DNA from: an uncultured Eubacteriales bacterium
GTDB lineage: Bacteria; Bacillota; Clostridia; Oscillospirales; Acutalibacteraceae
Reading direction: 5' to 3'
NCBI GenBank assembly: GCA_934511365.1
Contig: CAKSWC010000003.1
Coordinates: 1-64,000 of the forward strand
DNA length: 64,000 nt
The notes below the pieces were generated by a model that was not told the origin of the DNA, ran no database searches, and saw only the letters and a program-made list of their open reading frames with translations. The translations under genes and the position numbers were made by a program. Below are positions 42,447 through 49,831 of this stretch, piece by piece. The stretch's first letter is position 1. Each line of letters starts with the position of its first letter.

Positions 42447-43859
42447 TTAGAGAACAGGATTTTTAAAAAAAATGCTGAATTCGCTTCCAATGCCCTTTTC
42501 GCTTTCAACTTTCACCTTTGCACCGTGTATTTCGGCAATTTCTTTAACGAATGAAAGGCCAAGACCGGTTGAACCATCGTTTCTTGAGGAGTCTTCACGA
42601 TAGAAACGATTCCAAATTTTGTCAATGCTGTTTTTGTCAATGCCGACACCGTTATCTTTAACGGAAAGGGCAATGCCGCTGTCAATCTTGTTAAGTCTCA
42701 CTTCAATTTTTCCGTTCTCTTTTCCGTAGCGGTACGCATTTGAAATCAGATTAATAACCATTCTTGTCAACAGCTCGTAATTTCCGTTAATGTTAATATC
42801 CGGTTCAATGAAAGAAGTAAGAGTAATATTTTTCTCTTGGATAAGCTCCATATCCTCGCAAACGGAGGAAACGCATTGCGAAAGATTGATTTTTTCCTTC
42901 GGAACTTCACCTGCACCCCTTTCGATTCTTGAAAAAGCAAGCATTTCGTTGATAACACGTGACATTTTTTGGCTTTGTCGTCCGATAAGCTCAAGCGCTT
43001 CAACATATTCTTCAGGCGAATCTTCGTTTTCAAGAGTAAACTGACACTGAGCGCTGATGACGGAAACCGGTGTGCGCAGCTCATGGGAAATATCTGAGGT
43101 GAGCTGCTGCTCCTTGTTAAATGAATCTTCAAGCCGTTCAAACATCAGATTGAACGAGTTGGCCATTGAGTGAACCTCATCATCACCATCACCGATTTCA
43201 ATGCGCTTTGAAAGATCGTTTCCGCTGCGAATTTCGTCGGCAGCGTTTTTAATATCGATTATCGGAGAGAGTGCACGCTTTGCAATCAGATGACCGCCAA
43301 TAATCGCAACTGCAACGAAGAAAGGCAAGAGCAAAAGAACAGCTTTTGCAATCGTGTTCATTTGCGAAATTCCGGATTCGGCACTTACTGTTCCACGCAG
43401 CCAGAGAGGGGAGTCAAGTGAATTAACTTTAAGCCTGACATCGTAGACATAATATACTCCCTGTTCGGTTCGGACAATAGTTACCCGTTTGTCTTGAAAA
43501 TCCGGTTCCTGTCCCACTGAAAGGTGCGAGCCGTCACCGTAAATCAGCCCGTCACTGTCATAGAGTGCGGTTTCAATACCGTTGACGAGGCGTATAAAGT
43601 CATCGTCAATTTCAAGGAAGCCGTCTTTGTATTCGATATAAAGATCATAAGGGTCATCAAATTCAAGGCGATTATACTCTTTGTAATATTCAATTTCATC
43701 GGAGTTGTTTTCAACTGTTTCAACAAGTTTTTCACGGATTTCACGGTTGAGAACGGCACGTCCGATTGCAAGCGTTACAAAAACGGCAGCCGAAGAAATG
43801 ATGATTACGGCAACTGAAAACCAGACGGTAATTTTAAAAATCAGAGATTTGTTTTTCAT
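42447..43859 (-). CDS. Sensor histidine kinase
   Basis: 470 residues. N-terminal helix, ~140-residue extracellular acidic sensor region, second helix (VLLLLPFFVAVAIIGGHLI), HAMP, H-box QLTSDISHELRTPVSVIS, N-box RMVINLISNAYRYGKENG, G1 VKDNGVGIDKNSIDKIW, F-box and G2 GSTGLGLSFVKEIAEIHG. It autophosphorylates and passes phosphate to the response regulator encoded upstream, whose stop codon abuts this start. Stimulus unknown; antimicrobial peptides or divalent cations are common for this class. Confidence 0.95.
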   Translation of the reverse strand: MKNKSLIFKITVWFSVAVIIISSAAVFVTLAIGRAVLNREIREKLVETVENNSDEIEYYKEYNRLEFDDPYDLYIEYKDGFLEIDDDFIRLVNGIETALYDSDGLIYGDGSHLSVGQEPDFQDKRVTIVRTEQGVYYVYDVRLKVNSLDSPLWLRGTVSAESGISQMNTIAKAVLLLLPFFVAVAIIGGHLIAKRALSPIIDIKNAADEIRSGNDLSKRIEIGDGDDEVHSMANSFNLMFERLEDSFNKEQQLTSDISHELRTPVSVISAQCQFTLENEDSPEEYVEALELIGRQSQKMSRVINEMLAFSRIERGAGEVPKEKINLSQCVSSVCEDMELIQEKNITLTSFIEPDININGNYELLTRMVINLISNAYRYGKENGKIEVRLNKIDSGIALSVKDNGVGIDKNSIDKIWNRFYREDSSRNDGSTGLGLSFVKEIAEIHGAKVKVESEKGIGSEFSIFFKNPVL

Positions 43860-44530
43860 CAGTCCTCCCGGATAACATATCCGCTTCCTCTGACGGTTTG
43901 AATGAGCTTTTTTTCAAAGCCGCTGTCAATTTTTCTGCGTAGGTAACTGATATAAACGTCTATAACATTTGTTCCGCCCTCATAGTCAAAGTTCCAGATA
44001 TGGTTTTCAATTTTTTCACGCGAGAGGACGATTCCTTTATTTCGTATCATATATTCAAGCAGAGCATATTCTTTGGCCGAAAGTTCAATGTTCTTTTCGC
44101 CGCGGCGGACTCTTTTTGAGGCTGTGTCAACAGTGAGGTCAGCGACGGTGAAAACATTTGATGAAGAACTGTTGCTTTTTCTGAGCATGGCTCTGATTCT
44201 TGCGCAAAGCTCATCAAACGAGAAAGGCTTAATTAAGTAATCGCTTGCGCCGCTGTCGAGTCCGGTGACGCGGTCACTTATTGCGTCTTTGGCCGTTAAA
44301 AGGAGAACCGGAACATGGCTGCCGCTGTTGCGCAACTCACAAAGCAGGGTAAGGCCGTCCTTTTTTGGCATCATTATGTCAAGAATAATGCCGTCATACT
44401 CGGCTGTGCGGATAAAATCCTCAGCTTCTTCACCATCAAAGCAGCGGTCAACGCTATAGCCTTCTAAAATCAGCTTCTTTGCAATTAATTTATTAAGATC
44501 CTTTTCATCTTCAACAACAAGAAGTCTCAT
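43859..44530 (-). CDS. OmpR/PhoB-family response regulator
   Basis: 223 residues. Receiver domain with the acidic pair (VVEDEKDLN), phospho-acceptor Asp in DGIILDIMMPKKDG, switch Thr/Lys in LLTAKDA and YLIKPFSFDEL; C-terminal winged helix (ELSAKEYALLEYMIRNKG, NVIDVYISYLRRKID, IQTVRGSGYVI). Cognate of the adjacent kinase. Its probable targets include the PepSY genes at 41.3 and 45.1 kb, which share TCTAATTT-like sequences upstream. Confidence 0.96.
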   Translation of the reverse strand: MRLLVVEDEKDLNKLIAKKLILEGYSVDRCFDGEEAEDFIRTAEYDGIILDIMMPKKDGLTLLCELRNSGSHVPVLLLTAKDAISDRVTGLDSGASDYLIKPFSFDELCARIRAMLRKSNSSSSNVFTVADLTVDTASKRVRRGEKNIELSAKEYALLEYMIRNKGIVLSREKIENHIWNFDYEGGTNVIDVYISYLRRKIDSGFEKKLIQTVRGSGYVIRED

Positions 44531-44574
44531 ATCAACTCTCCGTTTCTATGCCGCAAAAAGCAGCAAAAAATTAA

Positions 44575-44940
44575 TCAATTTGTCTTGATATTTAACCGCC
44601 GGTATGATAAATTTATACAAAGAGCGGCGGTGAGTTGCGTTTGAAGTATTTTAACTTCAACTGTTGTTGATGTTGCACCATCAACGGATTTTTTCTTTTC
44701 GAGCTTGCTTTGGATTCTTCTGATGTTTTTCGCTACGTTTTCTGTGTCCTGTTCGGCGATAATCGCCAAAGCCTCAAGAAAAGCGTTTAATTGTTTGTTG
44801 GTCATACTTTCAGTATCTGTGTTGCTCAAAAGATTCTTGAATAGATGTTCGAACATTCTTTCCAAAGCCTTTATTTGGTTTCTTGTTATATCTTGACAAT
44901 TCTTTTTGGTTATGATATTATATAAGCGGTAGGGTTGCAT
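44575..44940 (-). CDS. Uncharacterised small protein under possible antisense RNA control
   Basis: 121 residues, no recognised family. The middle is helical and charged (NQIKALERMFEHLFKNLL, EALAIIAEQDTENVAKNIRRIQSKLEKKK broken here at 20), the end is basic. The ribosome binding site AAAGAGG is 12 bp from the ATG, and a minimal ATG-GGC-TGA reading frame lies between them. A strong promoter on the opposite strand fires outward from inside this gene's 5' end. The protein-coding nature is less certain than for its neighbours. Confidence 0.45.
   Translation of the reverse strand: MQPYRLYNIITKKNCQDITRNQIKALERMFEHLFKNLLSNTDTESMTNKQLNAFLEALAIIAEQDTENVAKNIRRIQSKLEKKKSVDGATSTTVEVKILQTQLTAALCINLSYRRLNIKTN
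44893..44921 (+). promoter_or_regulatory. Plus-strand promoter inside a minus-strand ORF
   Basis: TTGACA (44893-44898), 17-bp spacer, TATTAT (44916-44921). No plus-strand ORF follows; a terminator lies ~80 bp downstream. Confidence 0.6.
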
Positions 44941-45010
44941 AGTCAGCCCATACCTCTTTCTTTTTATTGTATCCGCTCACCGTGGCATTGGGGAGCGGAT
45001 ACTTTTTTGT
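44928..45010 (+). ncRNA. Candidate ~80-nt cis-antisense small RNA with intrinsic terminator
   Basis: From the promoter above the transcript would run ~80 nt to a strong terminator: GTATCCGCTC (44969-44978) paired with GAGCGGATAC (44993-45002), then TTTTTT. It is fully complementary to the start codon, ribosome binding site and leader hairpin of the minus-strand gene 44575-44940, and contains the anti-Shine-Dalgarno-like ACCTCTTTC. Expression is not known. Confidence 0.5.
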
Positions 45011-45073
45011 CGGCTTTTTGAGGGCGTTTTATCAACTTAATATAATTATATCAGTAAGATATAAAAATGTCAA

Positions 45074-45104
45074 AGCAGACCGCCGCGTTAAGACGGCAGT
45101 CTGC
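45074..45104 (-). terminator. Terminator of the two-PepSY-domain gene
   Basis: GCAGACTGCCG pairs with CGGCGGTCTGC across TCTTAACG on the minus strand, followed by TTTGACATTTTT. Confidence 0.75.
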
Positions 45105-45115
45105 TTTACAAAGAA

Positions 45116-45718
45116 TTATTTGTTGAAAAAGTTTCTGAGTGCTGCAATAAAGCTCTCGATCCAGCGGATGAAAAAGATATCGGTGAATTCAATTTCTCTG
45201 TCCTTCTCAACCTTGAGAATGTTGCCGTTGAGTGCGTCAATTTCATATTCATAGTCAAATTTGTTGCAGTGGAAGTCAACTTCATATTTTGCAATTCCAT
45301 CGTCATAATCAAATTCAACCTTGACTTTTTTGGCATCAGCTTCTTTGACACCGGCGTTTGAAAAGGCAATTTCTTTGGCCTTGACCTTGCCGATATATGC
45401 GGCGTCGGGGTCGGGTACGTTAACTCCGGCAACTTCCTTCTTGAACTTCAGAACGGCGCCTGTTTTTGCGTTTACGTCGCAGTCATATTCAGCCTTATCG
45501 AAGTAGAACTCAACTTCATAAACAGCAATGCCGTTTTCATAGTCGAACTTGCAGGTTACGAACTGTGCCTGGTCGGCGGTGATGCCGGCTCTGTTGAATG
45601 CAATTTCCTTTGCTTTTGCTTCGCCGATGTAGTTGGCAGCGAAAGCGGCTGTTGCGCCGATGCTCATAAGCATAAGACAAGCGAGAATGACGGATACAAT
45701 TTTCTTTGTGAGTTTCAT
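45116..45718 (-). CDS. Secreted double-PepSY protein
   Basis: 200 residues: signal peptide ending TAAFAAN, two PepSY domains (about residues 30-95 and 108-175) with IAVYEVEFYFDKAEYDCDVN and IAKYEVDFHCNKFDYEYEID, and a short C-terminal amphipathic end (FFIRWIESFIAALRNFF). No Thr-rich linker, unlike the 41.3-kb protein. AAAGGA lies before the start. Direct TTCTAAT repeats with an 11-bp period sit at its -35 region and may bind the OmpR-type regulator encoded next door. Confidence 0.9.
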   Translation of the reverse strand: MKLTKKIVSVILACLMLMSIGATAAFAANYIGEAKAKEIAFNRAGITADQAQFVTCKFDYENGIAVYEVEFYFDKAEYDCDVNAKTGAVLKFKKEVAGVNVPDPDAAYIGKVKAKEIAFSNAGVKEADAKKVKVEFDYDDGIAKYEVDFHCNKFDYEYEIDALNGNILKVEKDREIEFTDIFFIRWIESFIAALRNFFNK

Positions 45719-45786
45719 GGGTTTAATTCCTTTCTTGTTTGTATTTAGCTGTCTGAGCAGCTTTGATGACTGAAGTATATACGGAA

Positions 45787-45811
45787 AAAATTAGAAAAAG
45801 ATTAGAACAAT
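45787..45811 (-). promoter_or_regulatory. Direct TTCTAAT repeats upstream of the double-PepSY gene
   Basis: On the minus strand TTCTAATC-TTT-TTCTAAT, an 11-bp period, just upstream of a TATACT -10-like hexamer. The spacing fits an OmpR/PhoB-family response-regulator site. Confidence 0.4.
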
Positions 45812-45865
45812 TAAATTATGAAAAATTTTTTTCAGCAGTGAAAGAGCAATGTAAATATAATAAAA

Positions 45866-45916
45866 AACAGGGTGACGCAGTCGGTATAGCAAGAAAACCG
45901 ACTGCGCCGTCCTGTT
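45866..45916 (-). terminator. cotJ operon terminator
   Basis: Long hairpin, AACAGG...GCAGTCGGT and ACCGACTGC...CCTGTT with a small internal mismatch, 23 bp past the cotJC stop. Confidence 0.8.
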
Positions 45917-45938
45917 CACTATTTTATTAGAGGAGCAC

Positions 45939-46547
45939 TTATTTTTTAATGACTCTGTCGAGTCCCGGGGTAAAGGCATAGAAATTCTTTTCGTTGAGTT
46001 TGTCTGTAACAAGTCGCAAACCTTCGCCGAAGCGCTGATAGTGAACGACTTCACGAGCACGGAGGAATTTTATTGCATCGCAAACGTCCGGGTCATCAAC
46101 AAGTCTGAGGATGTTGTCATAGGTTGTTCGAGCCTTTTGCTCTGCTGCCATATCTTCATGAAGGTCGGTAATAACATCTCCGGTTGATTGGATATATGCG
46201 GCGGTGAATGGCATACCATTTGCATTCGCCGGATATATTGCAGTTGTATGGTTAACGAAGTAAGCATCAAAGCCGCTGTGTTTGATTTCCTCCGGGGAAA
46301 GGTTGCGCGTCAGCTGATATACTATTGCTCCGACCATTTCAAGATGTGCCAGCTCTTCCGTGCCGATATCCGTTAAAAGACCGCGAAGTTCAGGGTATGG
46401 CATTGAAAAACGCTGGCTGAGATAACGCAATGAAGCGCTGAGCTCTCCATCAGGTCCTCCATATTGCGCAAGTATAATTTTGGCATACGTTGGATTCGGT
46501 CTTTTAATGTTTACGGGATATTGTAAAATCTTTTCATATTGCCACAT
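45939..46547 (-). CDS. cotJC: Spore-coat protein CotJC (manganese-catalase family)
   Basis: 202 residues from ATG 46547; the upstream TTG at 46553 lies in the cotJB tail. The N-terminus WQYEKILQYPVNIKRPNP and the diiron/dimanganese ligands in GELSASLRYLSQRF, GTEELAHLEMV, EDMAAEQKARTTYDNILRL and LRAREVVHYQRFGEGL match CotJC. The cotJ proteins are placed in the inner spore coat and may detoxify peroxide. The start overlaps the cotJB stop (TAATG). Confidence 0.96.
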   Translation of the reverse strand: MWQYEKILQYPVNIKRPNPTYAKIILAQYGGPDGELSASLRYLSQRFSMPYPELRGLLTDIGTEELAHLEMVGAIVYQLTRNLSPEEIKHSGFDAYFVNHTTAIYPANANGMPFTAAYIQSTGDVITDLHEDMAAEQKARTTYDNILRLVDDPDVCDAIKFLRAREVVHYQRFGEGLRLVTDKLNEKNFYAFTPGLDRVIKK

Positions 46548-46798
46548 TAACAATCACACTCTCTTTCCCACGGCCAAGGTCCTTTGAGCCATTTTTCACC
46601 GTAACCGGTTGCAGGTGAAAGGGGGCCGAAAGCGCGCTCATATTCCTCTTTAATGCATACATATTTTTCTTTATAGGTTCTGAGCAGTTCGGCGGCTGTT
46701 TCATCACAAGGATGGGTGTCAAGATAAAGATGCAAATCCCAGATTGAAAAACGTATAGCCCTCATTCTGAATTTGAGATTAGCTTTGCTTGCCGTCAT
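46547..46798 (-). CDS. cotJB: Spore-coat protein CotJB
   Basis: 83 residues from ATG 46798, overlapping the cotJA stop (TGATGA). Pattern: MRAIRFSIWDLHLYLDTHPCDETA, YKEKYVCIKEEYERAFGPLSP and the tail KGPWPWERECDC, all as in CotJB of Clostridia. It works with CotJA and CotJC in spore-coat assembly. Confidence 0.95.
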   Translation of the reverse strand: MTASKANLKFRMRAIRFSIWDLHLYLDTHPCDETAAELLRTYKEKYVCIKEEYERAFGPLSPATGYGEKWLKGPWPWERECDC

Positions 46799-47034
46799 CA
46801 GCAACACCCCGCAAGAAAGGGTTTGTCAAGAACAGGAAAAACAGTGCCGGCACACAGAGCTTTGTCACACGGATAGACATCGTTGCATTCCTGGAATGGA
46901 ATGTATGCCATTGCAACCGCAACCGTTTCGGGAAGAGCCGAAAGGCCGCCGGTGCAGCAATCTGTGCGTGCACATGGAGTTTGCTGTTCACATTGGGTTT
47001 GTCGCTGATAACCATAAGTTCTGTAATTACTCAA
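46798..47034 (-). CDS. cotJA: Spore-coat associated protein CotJA
   Basis: 78 residues from the TTG at 47034, chosen because GGAG lies 8 bp upstream; a GTG at 47043 overlaps that site. Cys-rich N-terminus, then the CotJA core VAMAYIPFQECNDVYPCDKALCAGTVFPVLDKPFLAG (given only in part: YIPFQ, GTVFPVLDKPFLAG). First gene of cotJABC. In Bacillus the operon is sigma-E dependent; no clear sigma-E promoter could be assigned here. Confidence 0.93.
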   Translation of the reverse strand: MSNYRTYGYQRQTQCEQQTPCARTDCCTGGLSALPETVAVAMAYIPFQECNDVYPCDKALCAGTVFPVLDKPFLAGCC

Positions 47035-47194
47035 TGGTATCACTCCTTTGTCGGCTTTGAACCGACATTTTTGCGTTCGGAGCTTTTCACTCCTTGCATT
47101 TTTATATTATGCTTTGCCTTTAGCTTGTGTTACCGCATGGAGCGAATGTTGAAAGAAAAACAGTAAATAATAAATTAAAATCAAAAAATATTTA

Positions 47195-47223
47195 TTGACA
47201 AACGATAAAAGTTGTGATACTAT
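47195..47223 (+). promoter_or_regulatory. Promoter of the DUF2975-Xre operon
   Basis: TTGACA (47195-47200), 17-bp spacer, TACTAT (47218-47223) preceded by TGTGA. Confidence 0.6.
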
Positions 47224-47255
47224 AACCGTAGATTGAAAGAACGGAGGTTCTAATT

Positions 47256-47696
47256 ATGTATACTTCAAAAACTTCTGCAAAGCTGACGCGGGTCATAACA
47301 TGGATTTTTGCAGCGCTCCTTTTGCTGCTGATGATTTTTGCGGATGCGTTGCTCAAATGGTTTTTTCCGCCGATAAGGCAAAATGTAGTAATAAGAATTC
47401 TGATACCTTTTTATGTCTGCTGCCCTGCGGCTTGGTGTGCACTTTACTGTATAAACGACCTTTTGAAAAATATCATCAGCGAAAAAGTTTTCATTCAAAA
47501 GAATGTTTTATATATGCGCATTCTTTCTTGGTGCTGCGCTTTTGTGGCACTTGTTTGTTTTGTTTCCGGCTTCTTTTATGTTCCGCTTCTTATTTTTGCT
47601 CTCGGAGCAGCGTTTATGATGCTTATTTTGCGTGTGCTTAAAAGTGTAATGGCGACAGCAACAAAGCTCAAAGATGAAAACGAGCTTACAATTTAG
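47256..47696 (+). CDS. DUF2975-type four-helix membrane protein
   Basis: 146 residues with four hydrophobic helices (around residues 13-30, 45-68, 90-108 and 112-130) and a loop containing CCPAAWCALYCINDLLKNI and VFIQKNVLYMRILSWCC, the DUF2975 pattern. Members are nearly always followed by a small Xre regulator, as here (12 bp), and are suspected of sequestering or tuning it. GGAGG precedes the start. Confidence 0.85.
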   Translation: MYTSKTSAKLTRVITWIFAALLLLLMIFADALLKWFFPPIRQNVVIRILIPFYVCCPAAWCALYCINDLLKNIISEKVFIQKNVLYMRILSWCCAFVALVCFVSGFFYVPLLIFALGAAFMMLILRVLKSVMATATKLKDENELTI

Positions 47697-47708
47697 GGAG
47701 GACTGTTT

Positions 47709-47927
47709 ATGGCGATTATTGTTAATCTGGACGTCATGATGGCTAAGCGAAAGATCTCCTCCGGTGAACTTGCGGAAAAAATCGGTATCACTCAGGCCAA
47801 TTTATCAATATTGAAAACCGGAAAAGCTAAGGCTGTTCGTTTTTCAACACTTGACAGCATCTGCCGCGCTCTTGAATGCCAACCCGGCGATATTCTTGAA
47901 TTTGATGATTCAAAAAACGAGGTGTAA
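47709..47927 (+). CDS. Xre-family (YozG-like) helix-turn-helix regulator
   Basis: 72 residues, one Cro/C1-type helix-turn-helix: LDVMMAKRKISSGELAEKIG, ITQANLSILKTGKAKAVRFS, STLDSICRALECQPGDILEF. Partner of the DUF2975 membrane protein. Likely autoregulates this operon. GGGAGG is 8 bp before the start. Confidence 0.93.
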   Translation: MAIIVNLDVMMAKRKISSGELAEKIGITQANLSILKTGKAKAVRFSTLDSICRALECQPGDILEFDDSKNEV

Positions 47928-47930
47928 TTT

Positions 47931-49706
47931 ATGAATGACAATATTAATGGCAACAACCCTGAAAAAGCAGTTGAACCTGCTGCGGTTTCGTCAAATTTTG
48001 AAAACACAGGTGCTTTGCCAAAACACAGAATAAAAACGGATGCTTTTGATTTTGCGGCTATGGCATTGAATTTTCTTTTGACCTTTTTCTTCATCAGGTC
48101 GGTAATTTATGACTTCCGTACCGATATCATAACAACGGCTTCATATCTTGGAATTTTTGTTCTTGCAACTGTTTTTATTGCAGTCAGACAAAAAAAGATA
48201 AATTATCAGGCGGTTTTGACCGGCGTGATGTGCATTGCACTTTCTTTGTCCTTTGCGCTTAGAGATAATCCGTATGAAATAAGTTCTCTTGCTGTGATTG
48301 TGTTGATTTATCTTTCCGGTTCATATTGCATAGCATTGACAGAAAGCAACAGACATTCAAGGGGAAGCTACTTTTTCTTTCTGGATGTTTTAAAAACCGA
48401 AGTTTTTCTTCCGATTAAACACCTGTTCTTGCCTTATTCCGCAATGCTTAACACTAAAAAAACAAAAAAGTCGGAAAAATCCGGCGCAAACGGCAAAAAA
48501 ATGGACAAAAAATATCTTGCCGTAATTATAGGCGTCATATGCGCCTTTCCGGTGCTTTTAATTGTTGTTCCGCTTTTGATTAAAAGTGATGCGGCATTTG
48601 AGAGTGTTACCGGTTCCTTCTTTGAAAAAATTGTCAGCTTTTTCAGCAATCTTGAAAAAAGCTTCGGCTCGTTCGGTGAATGGCTTTCAGATAATACCTT
48701 TTTCCTTGTTCCGACCGTTTTTGTTGCGCCGTATATTTTCTCCGTGATGTTTTCTTTCCGCTATGGAGTTTCAAACGAGGAAAACAAAGACACAAGCAAG
48801 AAGTATGAAAAACTGCGTGTTGGCTCGCCGGCTCTCTTTTCCGGTTTTCTCGGCGTAATCTGTCTGGTATATGCTGTCTATATTTTATCTCAGGCGGCGT
48901 ATTTCTTCAGCGCATTCGGCGGAAAACTTCCGGACGGAACGGATATCAGTCTTGCCCAATACGCAAGGCGCGGTTTCTTTGAGCTTGCCGGTGTTGCTGC
49001 TTTGAATCTTGTTCTCATTGCCGTAACAGTTCTTTTCAGCCGCAGAAACGGCGGAAAGTTCAAAACGGTTATCAAAGTTTTCGACCTGTTTCTTTGCGCT
49101 TTCAATGTTTTATTGTCTTTTATTTCAATGTCAAAAATTGTGCTTTACATGAATGAGATGGGGCTGACGCACAAGCGAATTTATGTTTTCCTCATTGATA
49201 TTGTTATGATTGTTGCTTTCGTTTGCGTTGCAGTCAGACTACTGAACGAAAAATTTCAGTATATGCGTGTAATTACCGCAACAGCTTGTGTGCTTTTTGT
49301 TGCACTCAGCCTTGTCGGAATTGACGGTATTATTGCAAACTATAACACTGAAAAGTATCTTAAAGGCGAAATTAAAAGCGAGAGTTTGCGTGACCTTATG
49401 GACGGAAACAGCTTCAGTGTAAGCGAAAGCTATATCAAGCTTGCCAAAAGCGAAACGCCTATGCAAGAAGATGCCTATAACGAAATTATCTCTCTTGTCT
49501 GCGGCAGCGAAACAGCTTATAGTGAAAGCACTGGAGATGCTTTGTATGATTTTGTGCTGAAGGACAACAGAATTGTTCGCACAACGACCAAAGAATACGC
49601 CCTTAATATTGATGCAGCAAAAACCTTCAAAATTTTCAGCAACAACATTGAAACGGTTAAAAAGGCTTTGGAATATAAAGATAAAGTTCTCCCTAATACG
49701 GAATAA
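47931..49706 (+). CDS. DUF4173-like (DUF4153-related) multi-pass membrane protein
   Basis: 591 residues with about 12 helices. A cytoplasmic N-terminal tail and a soluble C-terminal ~130 residues frame the membrane part. The segments YARRGFFELAGVAALNLVLIA (in 21-residue form, shortened here to ARRGFFELAGVAALNLVLI) and the loop LSFISMSKIVLYMNEMGLTH are typical of the DUF4153/DUF4173 group. Function unknown. It sits 3 bp after the Xre gene, so the regulator may control it. Confidence 0.85.
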   Translation: MNDNINGNNPEKAVEPAAVSSNFENTGALPKHRIKTDAFDFAAMALNFLLTFFFIRSVIYDFRTDIITTASYLGIFVLATVFIAVRQKKINYQAVLTGVMCIALSLSFALRDNPYEISSLAVIVLIYLSGSYCIALTESNRHSRGSYFFFLDVLKTEVFLPIKHLFLPYSAMLNTKKTKKSEKSGANGKKMDKKYLAVIIGVICAFPVLLIVVPLLIKSDAAFESVTGSFFEKIVSFFSNLEKSFGSFGEWLSDNTFFLVPTVFVAPYIFSVMFSFRYGVSNEENKDTSKKYEKLRVGSPALFSGFLGVICLVYAVYILSQAAYFFSAFGGKLPDGTDISLAQYARRGFFELAGVAALNLVLIAVTVLFSRRNGGKFKTVIKVFDLFLCAFNVLLSFISMSKIVLYMNEMGLTHKRIYVFLIDIVMIVAFVCVAVRLLNEKFQYMRVITATACVLFVALSLVGIDGIIANYNTEKYLKGEIKSESLRDLMDGNSFSVSESYIKLAKSETPMQEDAYNEIISLVCGSETAYSESTGDALYDFVLKDNRIVRTTTKEYALNIDAAKTFKIFSNNIETVKKALEYKDKVLPNTE

Positions 49707-49722
49707 TGGAACAAATATTTTT

Positions 49723-49753
49723 GCCGCATGGAGCACAATCCGGCGGCTTTTTT
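49723..49753 (+). terminator. Terminator after the DUF4173-like gene
   Basis: GCCGC...GCGGC arms followed by TTTTTTCTTT. Confidence 0.65.
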
Positions 49754-49831
49754 CTTTATTCTGCTCTTGTTTTATCGTGCACGGTATGATAAAATTAATA
49801 ACTATATTAACAAAAAGGAGAATGTGCTTTG

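Noticed and set aside
47050..47066. GTCGG/CCGAC hairpin upstream of cotJA as regulator
   Set aside because: Only five base pairs; too weak to claim.
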